Positions 26,073 to 34,854 of a DNA stretch of 64,000 bases are shown one piece after another. The position numbers and the translations under genes are program-made. The notes under the pieces are model-generated. The model did not search any database, was not told the DNA's origin, and saw only the letters and a list, made by a program, of their open reading frames with translations. Source of the stretch: Lutibacter sp. A64 (GTDB lineage: Bacteria; Bacteroidota; Bacteroidia; Flavobacteriales; Flavobacteriaceae); NCBI RefSeq assembly GCF_022429565.1, contig NZ_CP092487.1, forward strand, positions 2,870,001 to 2,934,000, read 5' to 3'. Each line of letters opens with the position of its first letter. Position 1 is the stretch's first letter.

Positions 26073-26197
26073 TTCTTTGGTTATAAACTATTAAAACGGC
26101 TAAAAATAACGAAAATTACCTTAAAACAACAGTAGCAAATAAAGTTTATGATTTTTTAAACATTAGAAAAAAATAAAAAATGAGGTAAAAAAACAAA

Positions 26198-26842
26198 TTA
26201 TAAAATTACAATCTTTTCTTTTATAGCGTAAATTACAAGTCCGATACGTGACTTAACTTCTAGTTTTTCGAACAAAGCTTCTCTGTAATTTTCAACAGTT
26301 TTTGGACTTAAACACATAGCTTCAGCAATTTGTTTGTATGTTTTTTCTGAGACCGTTAATTTTAAAAATTCTAATTCGCGTTCTTTTAAAGTAATGTTCT
26401 TAGGTTTTTCGGGTTTTTGTATTGAATTAAGTAAAGTATTTGTAATACTGTCTGTATAATAATAGCCGTTTAAATGAACTTCGTTAAGAGCATGTTGTAA
26501 AATATCTGGATGAATATCTTTTAATAAATATCCTTTAGCTCCGGCACGAAGCATTGTTAAAATAGTAGATTCATCACATTCCATAGATAGAGCCAAAACT
26601 TTAATTTCAGGTTTATTATCTTTTAGCCAACTGGTAGCTTCTATACCATTCATAATTGGCATTTGAATATCCATTAAAATAATTTCTGGTAATGTGTTTT
26701 CTGAAGAAATAAATTCTATAAGTTCTTTACCATTTTTTAAAACTGCTAGTACATTAAATTCCTTAAAATTAGAAACTAATCCGTTTAGCGCTTTTCCAAA
26801 AAGTAAATGATCATCTACTATAATTATGTTAATCGGTTTCAT
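26198..26842 (-). CDS. LuxR/NarL-type response regulator
   Basis: A 214-residue response regulator. Receiver domain 1-120 has acidic pocket Asp10-Asp11, phospho-acceptor Asp58 (ILMDIQMP) and the Lys of YLLKD. The C-terminal LuxR-type helix-turn-helix includes LKERELEFLKL, TYKQIAEAMCLSPKTVENYR and SRIGLVIYA. It lies 7 bp after the histidine kinase gene on the same strand, so the two form one two-component system. Last gene of a four-gene operon. Confidence 0.95.
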   Translation of the reverse strand: MKPINIIIVDDHLLFGKALNGLVSNFKEFNVLAVLKNGKELIEFISSENTLPEIILMDIQMPIMNGIEATSWLKDNKPEIKVLALSMECDESTILTMLRAGAKGYLLKDIHPDILQHALNEVHLNGYYYTDSITNTLLNSIQKPEKPKNITLKERELEFLKLTVSEKTYKQIAEAMCLSPKTVENYREALFEKLEVKSRIGLVIYAIKEKIVIL

Positions 26843-26849
26843 TGAGGGT

Positions 26850-27626
26850 TTATTTAGGGCAACTAATATATAATTTTGTTCCTATATTTTCTGTAGAAGT
26901 TAAATCTATTTTTGCTCCTATCAGTTTTCCACGACTTCTAATGTTTAATAAACCAATGCCGTGTTGTTTAGAAGAATCGTTAATATTAAAGCCAATTCCA
27001 TTATCTTCTGCGGTGATTTCAAGGTTATTTTTATTAAAATTCAAATGTATGGTTAATTTATGGGCTTTGGCATATTTTAGAGTATTGTTACAAAATTCTT
27101 GTAGAATTCTAAATAAAATTATTTCTTTTTCATTACTTAAATTATATAAATTTCCAGTAACATTTAATGAAGCATCTATAACTTTTAAACGATTAAAACG
27201 TTCCATTTCTAATTCTAAAGAATCAATTAAACCTTTGTTTTTTATTGTTTCAGGATTTAAAGATTTAGCCAAACCACGTAATTCTTCTAAACTTTTACTT
27301 ACAATAGTTCCTGTTTCATAAACTTGCTGTTTTTCGGCTTCTGGTAAAGTCATTTGAACAATATTTAACTGCATTTTTGCAACAGAAAGCAATTGTCCAA
27401 TATTATCATGTATTTCCCAACTAATATTTTTTAAAGCTTGTTCTTGAATTTCTAATTTAGATTTATTAATCTCTTCTTGAAAACGTTTTTGTGTTTCGCG
27501 TTGTTCAATTAAAAGAGCTGTTTTTTTTTGTTGAAAAAAAGAAAAGAAAAGCACCAAAGCAACTACTAAAACCAAAATAACAATTGTTACTACAAAAACT
27601 AATATTTGAATTTCAGTTTGATCCAT
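26850..27626 (-). CDS. Sensor histidine kinase (NarX-like, HisKA_3)
   Basis: A 258-residue kinase with one membrane segment (about 8-30), a short coiled coil, and the HisKA_3 phospho-site His73 in SWEIHDNIGQLLSVAK. ATP-binding boxes are LQEFCNNTLKYAKAH (N), DNGIGF (G1) and GIGLLNIRSRGKLIGA (G2). It has no extracytoplasmic or PAS sensor domain, so it may take its signal from the membrane protein encoded 4 bp upstream (27630). Partner: the response regulator at 26198. Confidence 0.95.
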   Translation of the reverse strand: MDQTEIQILVFVVTIVILVLVVALVLFFSFFQQKKTALLIEQRETQKRFQEEINKSKLEIQEQALKNISWEIHDNIGQLLSVAKMQLNIVQMTLPEAEKQQVYETGTIVSKSLEELRGLAKSLNPETIKNKGLIDSLELEMERFNRLKVIDASLNVTGNLYNLSNEKEIILFRILQEFCNNTLKYAKAHKLTIHLNFNKNNLEITAEDNGIGFNINDSSKQHGIGLLNIRSRGKLIGAKIDLTSTENIGTKLYISCPK

Positions 27627-27629
27627 AAT

Positions 27630-28271
27630 TTATTTATTATACACTTTTTCACTTAAAATAAAACCAATAACAAAACAACCCACCATTAGTAAATTTAAAA
27701 ATAGTGCAACTATATTATAAATACCACCAAAAGAAATAAACTCTGCAATAATATATACTGGTATAAAACCAATATTAAATAGTAAAACACCTAAACTAAT
27801 CCAAAAAAACATTGATTTTTTTATACTTAAAATTTCATCACTTTGTAATAATCCAGAAAAATAAATTAATACAGCAATTACAATTAAAATACTACCAATA
27901 ACGATATTTAGATATAAAAATTTGTTTATAAAATCGTAATAAAAGGCAATTACAATAATGGTAAATAAGGCATAACTACCTATAATAAATTTTATTAAAT
28001 TCTTTTTAAATCTATTTTTTAATAGATGTAAAAAAAAGAATAAATAGAAAAAATGATTGATTAAATTCCAGGTATTAAACAAAGGAAATGTATTAATTTT
28101 AAGCATTACTCCAAAAATAAATCCGGAAATTTCTGTTAGTAATGAATATGCATTAAAAGCTAAAAATAGTTTTAAATATAAACTATTTTTAATTTTAGAA
28201 TAGTTTATAAAACCTGTAATAAGAACTATTGAATATAATATTGGGTATATTAAAAAAAGATATTTAAACAT
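27630..28271 (-). CDS. Hypothetical polytopic membrane protein, 213 residues
   Basis: About seven hydrophobic helices span nearly the whole length, with few charged residues. No enzyme motif is seen. It directly abuts the unknown protein at 28272 and lies 4 bp before the sensor kinase gene, which lacks a sensor domain. This suggests a membrane sensing partner for the kinase (inference). No family recognised. Confidence 0.75.
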   Translation of the reverse strand: MFKYLFLIYPILYSIVLITGFINYSKIKNSLYLKLFLAFNAYSLLTEISGFIFGVMLKINTFPLFNTWNLINHFFYLFFFLHLLKNRFKKNLIKFIIGSYALFTIIVIAFYYDFINKFLYLNIVIGSILIVIAVLIYFSGLLQSDEILSIKKSMFFWISLGVLLFNIGFIPVYIIAEFISFGGIYNIVALFLNLLMVGCFVIGFILSEKVYNK

Positions 28272-28685
28272 TTATTGAGGATATTCATTTGAAGGTGGAT
28301 TTCCTAAAGTTCCATTATTTAAAGCATCTATATTTGTAATATCTGAACCTCCTTCATCAAAATCTGCATCATCATTTTTAGATTGGGTAGGTACAATAAA
28401 AACAGTAGATAAATTCTTTTGTTTAGATTTATTTTGAGCATTAGAATAGCTTCCAAAATAAACTCTTAAACCATTTACATTCTTATTTTTACTTTCTACA
28501 TAGTTAATATAATTTTTAATTTCTTCAATAGAAAACCAGGTAGATAAAGCATCTTTCTCAGTTGGATTATTATCTAATTTTTGAACTATTTTATTTAATT
28601 CACCTGAACGTGTTTTAATAAATTGTTGGTTTAACTCTTTTGCTTGCTTTGGTGAAATAAGTCCTTTTGGTAAATCCATATCCAT
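28272..28685 (-). CDS. Hypothetical soluble protein, 137 residues, in kinase operon
   Basis: Unknown protein starting MDMDLPKGLISPKQAKELNQ. It has an alpha/beta-type body with STWFSIEEIKNYINYVESK and VNGLRVYFGSY, then an acidic, Gly/Asn-rich disordered tail. No signal peptide or membrane segment. First gene of the operon continuing into the membrane protein and the kinase/regulator pair. A minus-strand TAACTTTA (28712-28705), one mismatch from TAnnTTTG, may be its promoter. Confidence 0.72.
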   Translation of the reverse strand: MDMDLPKGLISPKQAKELNQQFIKTRSGELNKIVQKLDNNPTEKDALSTWFSIEEIKNYINYVESKNKNVNGLRVYFGSYSNAQNKSKQKNLSTVFIVPTQSKNDDADFDEGGSDITNIDALNNGTLGNPPSNEYPQ

Positions 28686-28822
28686 ACTTTTTTTAATGAA
28701 GTGCTAAAGTTAACTAATTTATTCAATAAAAAAGGGGAAAAATCTCCATTTAAAAAAGGGGTATTTCACCCTTTAAATTAACTACTATTAATACTAAATT
28801 TATAGTGTTATAGTTTACCGAT

Positions 28823-28966
28823 ATGTTTTATAAAAAAAAGCTTTCTGAAAAATATATAAAGTACACAATTTTCATTGGTATTTTAATTTTAAACTTTATT
28901 CTATTAAGTAAAGTAACTACAAATACTAAAAACGAATATGTTTTTGAAAAACATATTAGAAAATAG
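28823..28966 (+). CDS. Small single-pass membrane protein, 47 residues
   Basis: An ATG at 28823 opens a 47-codon frame starting MFYKKKLSEKYIKY, then one hydrophobic helix (TIFIGILILNFILLS, 15-29), then a polar tail ending KHIRK. A positively charged N-terminus before one helix is the pattern of a genuine small membrane protein. A terminator follows at 29058-29084. No family recognised. Confidence 0.45.
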   Translation: MFYKKKLSEKYIKYTIFIGILILNFILLSKVTTNTKNEYVFEKHIRK

Positions 28967-29057
28967 ATTAATAAAAAATAGTTATTAATCCCCACATTAA
29001 AACATTCTTTGATTAATTCAAAGGGTTTCTAAAATCATTTATTGGGCTGATTTTAAA

Positions 29058-29084
29058 GGTTGCTTTTATAGCAGCCTTTTTTTT
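29058..29084 (+). terminator. Terminator before gltX
   Basis: GGTTGCT pairs with AGCAGCC (one G-U pair) and is followed by eight T. It probably ends the transcript of the small gene at 28823 and isolates gltX. Confidence 0.75.
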
Positions 29085-29117
29085 GCAATATAAATGCTTG
29101 AATTTATATCTATAAAT

Positions 29118-29125
29118 TATCTTTG
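29118..29125 (+). promoter_or_regulatory. -7 element of gltX
   Basis: TATCTTTG is an exact TAnnTTTG match, 19 bp before the ATG at 29145. It decides the start: the longer frame from 29094 would be translated through this promoter. Confidence 0.7.
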
Positions 29126-29144
29126 CACTTTAAAACTAAAAAAA

Positions 29145-30674
29145 ATGAACAACGTTAGAGTACGATTTGCACCTAGTCCAACTGGACCACTACATATTGG
29201 TGGAGTTAGAACAGCCCTTTTTAATTATTTATTTGCTAAAAAACACAACGGAACTTTTATTTTACGTATTGAAGATACTGATCAAACACGTTATGTTGCT
29301 AACGCAGAACAATATATTATTGATGCATTGAATTGGTTGCATATCCCTTATGAAGAAGGACCAGATAAAAACGAAAAATTTGGACCTTATCGTCAATCTG
29401 AACGTAAAGAAATTTATAAAAAATATGCTTTAGAATTAATAGCAAAAGGAAAAGCTTATTATTGTTTTGATACTGCAGAAGAATTAGACGTTTGTAGAAA
29501 AGATCACGAAGGAAAAGGAAAAACTTTTATATACAACCACCACAATAGAGCAAAACTAACAAACTCTATTTCACTTACTGAAGATGAAGTGAACCAACGA
29601 ATTGCAAATGGAGAAAAATATGTAATCCGTTTTAAAATGTACGATCCAAAAAGTGAAGGTGAACAAACTACAATAGCAACTACAGATATAGTTCGCGGTG
29701 AAGTATCATTTAAAAAAGAAATTTTAGATGATAAAATTTTATTTAAAAGCGATGGAATGCCAACCTATCATTTAGCAAATATTGTTGATGATCATTTAAT
29801 GGAAATAAGTCATGTAATTCGTGGTGAAGAATGGTTACCTTCCCTCCCACTACATATTGCGTTGTATGAAGCTTTTGATTGGAAAACTCCAGAATTTGCA
29901 CATTTACCATTAATTTTAAAACCTGTAGGAAAAGGAAAATTAAGCAAACGTGATGGCGATAAATTAGGATTTCCAGTGTTTCCTTTAGCCTATAAAAATA
30001 ATGAAACTGGAGATGTTTCACGTGGATATAAAGAAGATGGCTATTTTTCTGAAACCGTTATTAACTTTTTAGCTTTATTAGGTTGGAATCCAGGTACAGA
30101 ACAAGAATTATTTAGTTTAGAAACATTAGAAAAAACATTTGATTTAAGTCGCGTAAATAAATCTGGAGCACGTTTTGATCCAGATAAAACTAAGTGGTTT
30201 AATCAACAATATATGCACATAAAATCCGATGAGGAATTAGCTGAATTATTTACACCAATCTTAACTGAAAAAGGTATTTCTAAAAAAACTGATTTTATTG
30301 TAAAAGTAGTTTCTTTAATAAAAGAAAGAGCAACATTTATTGCTGATTTTTGGGAATTAAGTAATTTCTTTTTTGAAGATCCTAAAGAATATGATGGAAA
30401 AGCTTCAAGAAAAAATTGGAAAGAAGGTACTTCAGAATTAATGCAAGAACTAATTACTATATTAACTTCAATTGAAGATTTTAATTCTAAAAATATTGAA
30501 ACCATTGTTAAAGAATGGATTACTAGTAAAGAAATTGGTTTTGGAAAAATAATGCAACCGTTTAGACTTAGTTTAGTTGGTGCAATGAAAGGTCCTCACC
30601 TATTTGATATTGCTGAAATGATTGGAAAAGAAGCAACAATTAATAGAATTAAAAAAGCTATTGATACATTATAA
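29145..30674 (+). CDS. gltX: Glutamyl-tRNA synthetase
   Basis: A 509-residue class I synthetase that charges tRNA-Glu. The ATP motifs are HIGG (17-20, in place of HIGH) in PSPTGPLHIGGVRTALFNYL and KLSKR (265-269, in place of KMSKS). Also visible are RIEDTDQTRYV and the Rossmann insertion. Length is typical. The ATG at 29145 is chosen because a promoter lies between it and the upstream in-frame ATG. Monocistronic; a long hairpin terminator follows. Confidence 0.97.
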   Translation: MNNVRVRFAPSPTGPLHIGGVRTALFNYLFAKKHNGTFILRIEDTDQTRYVANAEQYIIDALNWLHIPYEEGPDKNEKFGPYRQSERKEIYKKYALELIAKGKAYYCFDTAEELDVCRKDHEGKGKTFIYNHHNRAKLTNSISLTEDEVNQRIANGEKYVIRFKMYDPKSEGEQTTIATTDIVRGEVSFKKEILDDKILFKSDGMPTYHLANIVDDHLMEISHVIRGEEWLPSLPLHIALYEAFDWKTPEFAHLPLILKPVGKGKLSKRDGDKLGFPVFPLAYKNNETGDVSRGYKEDGYFSETVINFLALLGWNPGTEQELFSLETLEKTFDLSRVNKSGARFDPDKTKWFNQQYMHIKSDEELAELFTPILTEKGISKKTDFIVKVVSLIKERATFIADFWELSNFFFEDPKEYDGKASRKNWKEGTSELMQELITILTSIEDFNSKNIETIVKEWITSKEIGFGKIMQPFRLSLVGAMKGPHLFDIAEMIGKEATINRIKKAIDTL

Positions 30675-30683
30675 GTTATTGAT

Positions 30684-30826
30684 AAAAAAAGGAGACTGCC
30701 TAAAAAATTAAATTTTCTTCAACCTGAATTTATTTACTCATCTATTTCACATTTTATAATATGGAATTCGTGAGTAAACAAGTTCAGAATGACGGGTTCC
30801 TAGACTTTTTAGACAGTCTCTTTTTT
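30684..30826. terminator. Nested hairpin terminator with inserted dispersed repeat
   Basis: The outer stem GAGACTGCCTAAAAA (30692-30706) pairs with TTTTTAGACAGTCTC (30806-30820) with one mismatch, with A7 before and T6 after: a bidirectional terminator for gltX and the thioesterase. Its loop is unusually long (99 nt) and holds an inner 17-bp stem, 30724-30740 with 30771-30787, belonging to the dispersed repeat. Confidence 0.75.
30724..30794. repeat. Dispersed palindrome, copy 3 (expanded form)
   Basis: CTGAATTTATTTACTCA (30724-30740) is inverted as TGAGTAAACAAGTTCAG (30771-30787), 15 of 17 identical, followed by AATGACG. TTCAGAATGACG (30783-30794) is identical to 10697-10708, and CTGAATTTATTT is the inverse of the core at 4624-4638. 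Confidence 0.65.
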
Positions 30827-31370
30827 ACAATTCTATTTTAACATTATACCCCTCTAAGGCATCTTTATATTTTTCTGGTTCAAAACTTTCTGCACTAAAT
30901 TCAATTTTACGTTCGTGCCTCATTTTAATATGTTTTATAGATCGTAAAAATCTACGCATATCTGTTTCACTAGAAATAATTAAACCTGGAACCTGTACTC
31001 CTTTACCTGTTTCATCTTTAGCAACCATAGAAAAATAAGATGAATTACAATGTTTAATTTTACCATTTGTAATGTTTTGAGATTCAACTCTAATACCAAC
31101 AACCATAGAAGATCTACCAACAAAATTAACTTGTGCATGCAATGTTAATAAGTCTCCTACTTCTACAGGATTTAAAAAATCTACCCTATTAACTGAGGCA
31201 GTTACACAATATTGACCCGAAAATTTAGAAGCTGAAGCGAATGCTGCTTTATCCATTAAAGATAAAATAAATCCTCCATGAATTTTTCCACTAAAATTTG
31301 AATATGAAGGCAACATTAATTCTGTTAATATAATTTCTGACTCTTTTGGACTTTTATAAATTTTTTCCAT
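30825..31370 (-). CDS. Acyl-CoA thioesterase (hotdog fold)
   Basis: A 181-residue hotdog-fold thioesterase of the YciA/cytosolic acyl-CoA hydrolase type. Visible are the helix region GKIHGGFILSLMDKAAFASA (active-site GxxxHGG-like), TASVNRVDFLNPVEVGDL and SMVVGIRVESQN. It probably hydrolyses acyl-CoAs to recycle CoA. Chain-length preference cannot be read. Monocistronic, with two overlapping -7 candidates upstream. Confidence 0.9.
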   Translation of the reverse strand: MEKIYKSPKESEIILTELMLPSYSNFSGKIHGGFILSLMDKAAFASASKFSGQYCVTASVNRVDFLNPVEVGDLLTLHAQVNFVGRSSMVVGIRVESQNITNGKIKHCNSSYFSMVAKDETGKGVQVPGLIISSETDMRRFLRSIKHIKMRHERKIEFSAESFEPEKYKDALEGYNVKIEL

Positions 31371-31387
31371 TCACGTTTATTTTTTAT

Positions 31388-31403
31388 CAAAGTTACAAAT
31401 CTA
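31388..31403 (-). promoter_or_regulatory. Two adjacent -7 candidates for the thioesterase
   Basis: Minus-strand TAACTTTG (31395-31388) and TAGATTTG (31403-31396) both match TAnnTTTG exactly and abut. The first lies 17 bp before the ATG and is the likelier. Confidence 0.5.
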
Positions 31404-31514
31404 TATCAAATAATAGCATTATTTATGTATAAGCAAGTAATTGCTATTTAACTTTATTTTATGACTAAAAAATAAAACTAAAATCATAAACTGTAGTAAT
31501 TTCGCAGATTATAT

Positions 31515-32729
31515 ATGACAATAAAACAGAAATATACACTACTTTTTATACTTGGTGCTTTATCTGCAATAGGTCCGTTTAGTATAGATATGTATTTACC
31601 TGCTTTTCCTAGTATTGCAGAAGATTTACATACAGATATTTCAAACGTTTCTTTATCCATTACAAGTTATTTTATTGGTATTAGCATTGGTCAATTAATT
31701 TATGGACCTATATCAGATAAATATGGAAGAAAAAAACCTTTATTAATTGGTTTAACACTATTTTGTGTTACTGCTTTGGCCTGTGTGTTTTCACCAGGTA
31801 TTAATTGGTTAATTGGCATGCGTTTTTTATTGGCTTTGGGTGGTTGTGCAGGATTAGTAACAAGTAAAGCTGTTGTACGAGATGCTTTTCCTATAAATGA
31901 AACGGCTAAAATTTTTTCAATTTTAATGTTAATTTCAGGTGTTGCTCCTATAATTGCGCCAACTATTGGAGGGTGGTTATTAACAGTATTTAATTGGAAA
32001 TCTATATTTTATTTTCTAAGTTTTTTTAGTTCTATATTAATTCTTGCTGTACATTTCTATTTACCAGAAGGTAATTCAACAAATAAAGAACGCTCACTAA
32101 AACCAAAAAATGTTTATAAAGATTATAAAACCGTTTTTAGCAATCCTATTTTTTTATATTATACCCTGGCTAGCAGTATAGCAATGGCAGGTATGTTTGC
32201 ATATATTAGCGGATCTGCCTTTGTTTTTATAAACCATTTTGGTATTTCAGAATCTAATTTTGGATTAATATTTGGCTTAAATGCCTGTGGTTTTATATTT
32301 GGTAGCCAGGTAAACAGACTCTTATTAAAAAAATATTCATCGCAAAAAGTAATTACATTTTCAGCAGCAACATTAGTTAGTTTATCGCTTTTAATTCTAT
32401 TATTATTTACACTAAACTCTATTACAAGTACTATTCTAATAGCTTTTATTTTTACATTTTTATTTTCACTTGGATTGTTAATTCCAAATGCTACAGCTTT
32501 AGCTTTAGCACCTTTTTCAACTAATGCTGGAAGTGCATCTGCATTAATTGGATTTATGCAAATGTTTTTTGGAGCATCACTTTCTGCAATGGTTAGTTTA
32601 TTACATAACGAAACTATTTTTCCATTAGTTTTTGGTATGTTTTTATGTGGAATTACTACGTTTGGAATTATTATGATACTAAATACAAAAATTAAAAAAA
32701 ATAGATTTTACAAAAAATGTATTTCTTAA
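31515..32729 (+). CDS. Bcr/CflA-family multidrug efflux transporter (MFS)
   Basis: A 404-residue major facilitator with twelve predicted membrane helices. The family signature follows helix 2 as GPISDKYGRKKPLLIGL, and the Bcr/CflA start FSIDMYLPAFPSIAEDL is clear. Motif C lies near ISGVAPIIAPTIGGWLL. Members export drugs such as bicyclomycin and chloramphenicol, or dipeptides, by proton antiport. The substrate is not predictable. The near-promoter TAATTTCG lies at 31496-31503. Convergent with the gene at 32735. Confidence 0.93.
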   Translation: MTIKQKYTLLFILGALSAIGPFSIDMYLPAFPSIAEDLHTDISNVSLSITSYFIGISIGQLIYGPISDKYGRKKPLLIGLTLFCVTALACVFSPGINWLIGMRFLLALGGCAGLVTSKAVVRDAFPINETAKIFSILMLISGVAPIIAPTIGGWLLTVFNWKSIFYFLSFFSSILILAVHFYLPEGNSTNKERSLKPKNVYKDYKTVFSNPIFLYYTLASSIAMAGMFAYISGSAFVFINHFGISESNFGLIFGLNACGFIFGSQVNRLLLKKYSSQKVITFSAATLVSLSLLILLLFTLNSITSTILIAFIFTFLFSLGLLIPNATALALAPFSTNAGSASALIGFMQMFFGASLSAMVSLLHNETIFPLVFGMFLCGITTFGIIMILNTKIKKNRFYKKCIS

Positions 32730-32734
32730 AAAAA

Positions 32735-33082
32735 CTAATCTGTTTGCTTAACATCGGTTATAAAATATTTTGAATCACCTAACCAAGGAAATGTTCCAAA
32801 ACGTTCTTTGTAAGTTAATTTTATATCTTTCCCTTGTAAATCTTGTAATTTTTGGATCACTTCTTTTTCATTATCTTCAACTGAAAAATGAAAGGTTTGT
32901 GCTTCAGAAACACCTTGACTTATTTCACCTTCCCAAGTTTTAAAAAGCAAGCCTTTATGTGTAAATTTTACCAACTCCCCTGCTCTATAACCTTCACTAT
33001 AAGTAACATAATAAATTGATAAAACATATAAAGTAATTCCTAAAACTATAATTCCTAATATACTAAATAGTAGCTTTTTCAT
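32735..33082 (-). CDS. Conserved membrane-anchored protein, 115 residues
   Basis: One N-terminal membrane helix (about 5-24) and a small soluble domain with YSEGYRAGELVKFTHKGLLFKTWEGEI, a pattern I know from Bacteroidota proteins that are often mislabelled as 6-phosphogluconate dehydrogenase. There is no NADP loop or catalytic Lys of that enzyme, and it is far too short. Function unknown. Convergent with the efflux transporter; the stops are 6 bp apart. Confidence 0.75.
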   Translation of the reverse strand: MKKLLFSILGIIVLGITLYVLSIYYVTYSEGYRAGELVKFTHKGLLFKTWEGEISQGVSEAQTFHFSVEDNEKEVIQKLQDLQGKDIKLTYKERFGTFPWLGDSKYFITDVKQTD

Positions 33083-33269
33083 ATAAATATATTTGATGTT
33101 AAATATAGTAATTCAAATAAAATAGAACGCTTAAAAATACATTCTTTTTTAGTAAGCCTTTTTTTTAATGTAACATTTTAATATTTGTTACTACTTATTA
33201 GTAAAGATAGTTTTGATTTAGAAATTGAAACGTTGTATCTTTAAAATATTAATTTTTAATTTTTTAGAA

Positions 33270-34193
33270 ATGGTTGGAACATATATTATTATTTTTATTC
33301 TTGTTGTTATAATTGTAACAGGATTATTTACCGTTAAACAACAAACAAATGCTGTAATAGAACGCTTTGGAAAATTTCAAAGTATTAGAGGTGCAGGTTT
33401 ACAACTTAAAATACCAATTATAGATAAAATTGCAGGACGTGTAAGTTTACGTGTACAACAATTAGATGTAATTGTTGAAACAAAAACAAAAGATGATGTA
33501 TTTGTACACCTAAAAATATCTGTTCAGTTTTTAATACAAAAAGGCCATGTTTATGATGCTTTTTACAAACTTCAAAACCCACATGAACAAATAACAGCCT
33601 TTATTTTCGACGTTGTAAGAGCAGAAGTTCCAAAAATGATATTAGATGATGTATTTGAAAAGAAAGAAGAAATTGCACTTGCAATTAAGCGTGATTTAAA
33701 AGAAGCAATGCTAGAATATGGTTACGATATAATTAAAGCCTTAGTTACAGATATTGATCCAGATGAAAAGGTTAAAATAGCTATGAACCGTATTAATGCA
33801 GCTGATAGAGAAAAAATTGCTGCACAACACGAAGGTGATGCTCAACGTATTTTAATTGTGGAACGTGCAAAAGCCGAAGCTGAAAGTAAACGATTACAAG
33901 GAAAAGGTATTGCAGATCAACGTAGAGAAATTGCTCGTGGTTTAGAAGAAAGTGTTGATGTTTTAAACAGAGCCGGTATTAACAGTCAAGAAGCATCTGC
34001 ATTAATTGTAATTACACAACATTATGATACTTTACAAAGTATTGGTTCAGATACTAAATCTAATTTAATTTTATTACCAAATAACCCAAATGCCGCAAGT
34101 TCTATGCTTAACGATATGGTTACTAGTTTAGTTGCAGCAAATAAAGTTCAAGAATCTTCTAAAGAAGGTGAAACTAAAAAAACTAAAAAATAA
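33270..34193 (+). CDS. SPFH/band-7 protein (QmcA-like stomatin)
   Basis: A 307-residue membrane-anchored SPFH protein. One N-terminal helix (about 4-20) precedes the band-7 domain, with [37 protein letters not shown] and [18 protein letters not shown], followed by a long Ala/Glu/Arg coiled coil ([16 protein letters not shown]). Related proteins organise membrane domains or regulate proteases. The ATG at 33270 is chosen over a TTG at 33225, since TATCTTTA (33236-33243), one mismatch from TAnnTTTG, lies between them. Overlaps ybjQ-like gene by one base (TAATG). Confidence 0.9.
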   Translation: MVGTYIIIFILVVIIVTGLFTVKQQTNAVIERFGKFQSIRGAGLQLKIPIIDKIAGRVSLRVQQLDVIVETKTKDDVFVHLKISVQFLIQKGHVYDAFYKLQNPHEQITAFIFDVVRAEVPKMILDDVFEKKEEIALAIKRDLKEAMLEYGYDIIKALVTDIDPDEKVKIAMNRINAADREKIAAQHEGDAQRILIVERAKAEAESKRLQGKGIADQRREIARGLEESVDVLNRAGINSQEASALIVITQHYDTLQSIGSDTKSNLILLPNNPNAASSMLNDMVTSLVAANKVQESSKEGETKKTKK

Positions 34194-34510
34194 TGATTTT
34201 AACAACAACAAATACTATTGAAAAACAACCTGTTAAAGCATATTTAGGTATTGTATCTGGTGAAACCATTATAGGTGCAAATATTTTTAAAGATTTTTTT
34301 GCCGGTATTAGAGATATAGTTGGTGGTAGATCTGGTTCTTATGAAAAAGTGCTAAGAAAAGCCAAAGAAACCGCTTTAAAAGAAATGGAAGAAGAAGCTT
34401 CTAAATTAGGTGCAACAGCTGTAATTGGTATTGATTTAGATTACGAAACTGTTGGTAAAAATGGAGGAATGTTAATGGTAACAGCTTCTGGTACAGCTGT
34501 AAAAATTTAA
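34193..34510 (+). CDS. YbjQ-family (UPF0145) protein
   Basis: A 105-residue protein of the heavy-metal-binding-domain/UPF0145 family, with [40 protein letters not shown] and [16 protein letters not shown]. The family forms pentamers; its function is unsettled. Start and the SPFH stop overlap as TAATG, so translation is probably coupled. A strong terminator follows. Confidence 0.92.
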   Translation: MILTTTNTIEKQPVKAYLGIVSGETIIGANIFKDFFAGIRDIVGGRSGSYEKVLRKAKETALKEMEEEASKLGATAVIGIDLDYETVGKNGGMLMVTASGTAVKI

Positions 34511-34540
34511 AATAAATTAAAAATAACACGTTTTTAAAAC

Positions 34541-34573
34541 AAAAAAACCTGTACAAATTGTACAGGTTTTTTT
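34541..34573. terminator. Bidirectional terminator between YbjQ and TatA genes
   Basis: A 33-bp near-perfect palindrome: A7 then CCTGTACA, a three-base centre, and TGTACAGG then T7. It ends both converging transcripts. Confidence 0.9.
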
Positions 34574-34593
34574 AATATTTATAAGTAATTTAA

Positions 34594-34791
34594 TTACTTT
34601 TTATCATCAACTTTTTTAGTTTCTTCCTTATCATCTTCTTGAGTAGCTTTTTTAAATTCTTTAATTCCGCCACCTAGACCTTTCATTAATTCTGGAATTT
34701 TCTTACCTCCAAATAATAATAAAACTAAAACAACAATTACTGCAACTTGCCAAGGTCCAACCATTCCTAAAAGTATATAAAGTGAATTCAT
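34594..34791 (-). CDS. tatA: Twin-arginine translocase TatA/E-type subunit
   Basis: A 65-residue Tat pore-forming subunit. One membrane helix (about 12-27) is followed by the FGGKKIPEL hinge motif (27-35), the amphipathic helix MKGLGGGIKEFKKA and a charged tail. No tatB or tatC lies nearby, as often in Bacteroidota where tat genes are scattered. Own promoter and shared terminator. Confidence 0.92.
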   Translation of the reverse strand: MNSLYILLGMVGPWQVAVIVVLVLLLFGGKKIPELMKGLGGGIKEFKKATQEDDKEETKKVDDKK

Positions 34792-34810
34792 ATTATTTAA
34801 TTTTGAGTTA

Positions 34811-34818
34811 CAAATATA
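34811..34818 (-). promoter_or_regulatory. -7 element of tatA
   Basis: Minus-strand TATATTTG (34818-34811) is an exact TAnnTTTG match, 19 bp before the ATG at 34791. Confidence 0.6.
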
Positions 34819-34854
34819 GTAATAAAATCAAAACTTAACTTATTAAGTCTAAAT

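Noticed and set aside
29094..29144. Longer start for gltX
   Set aside because: The extra 17 residues have no match to the family and the promoter TATCTTTG lies within them.
32735..33082. 6-phosphogluconate dehydrogenase
   Set aside because: Similar proteins sometimes carry this label, but the protein is 115 residues long with a membrane helix and has no NADP loop or catalytic residues.
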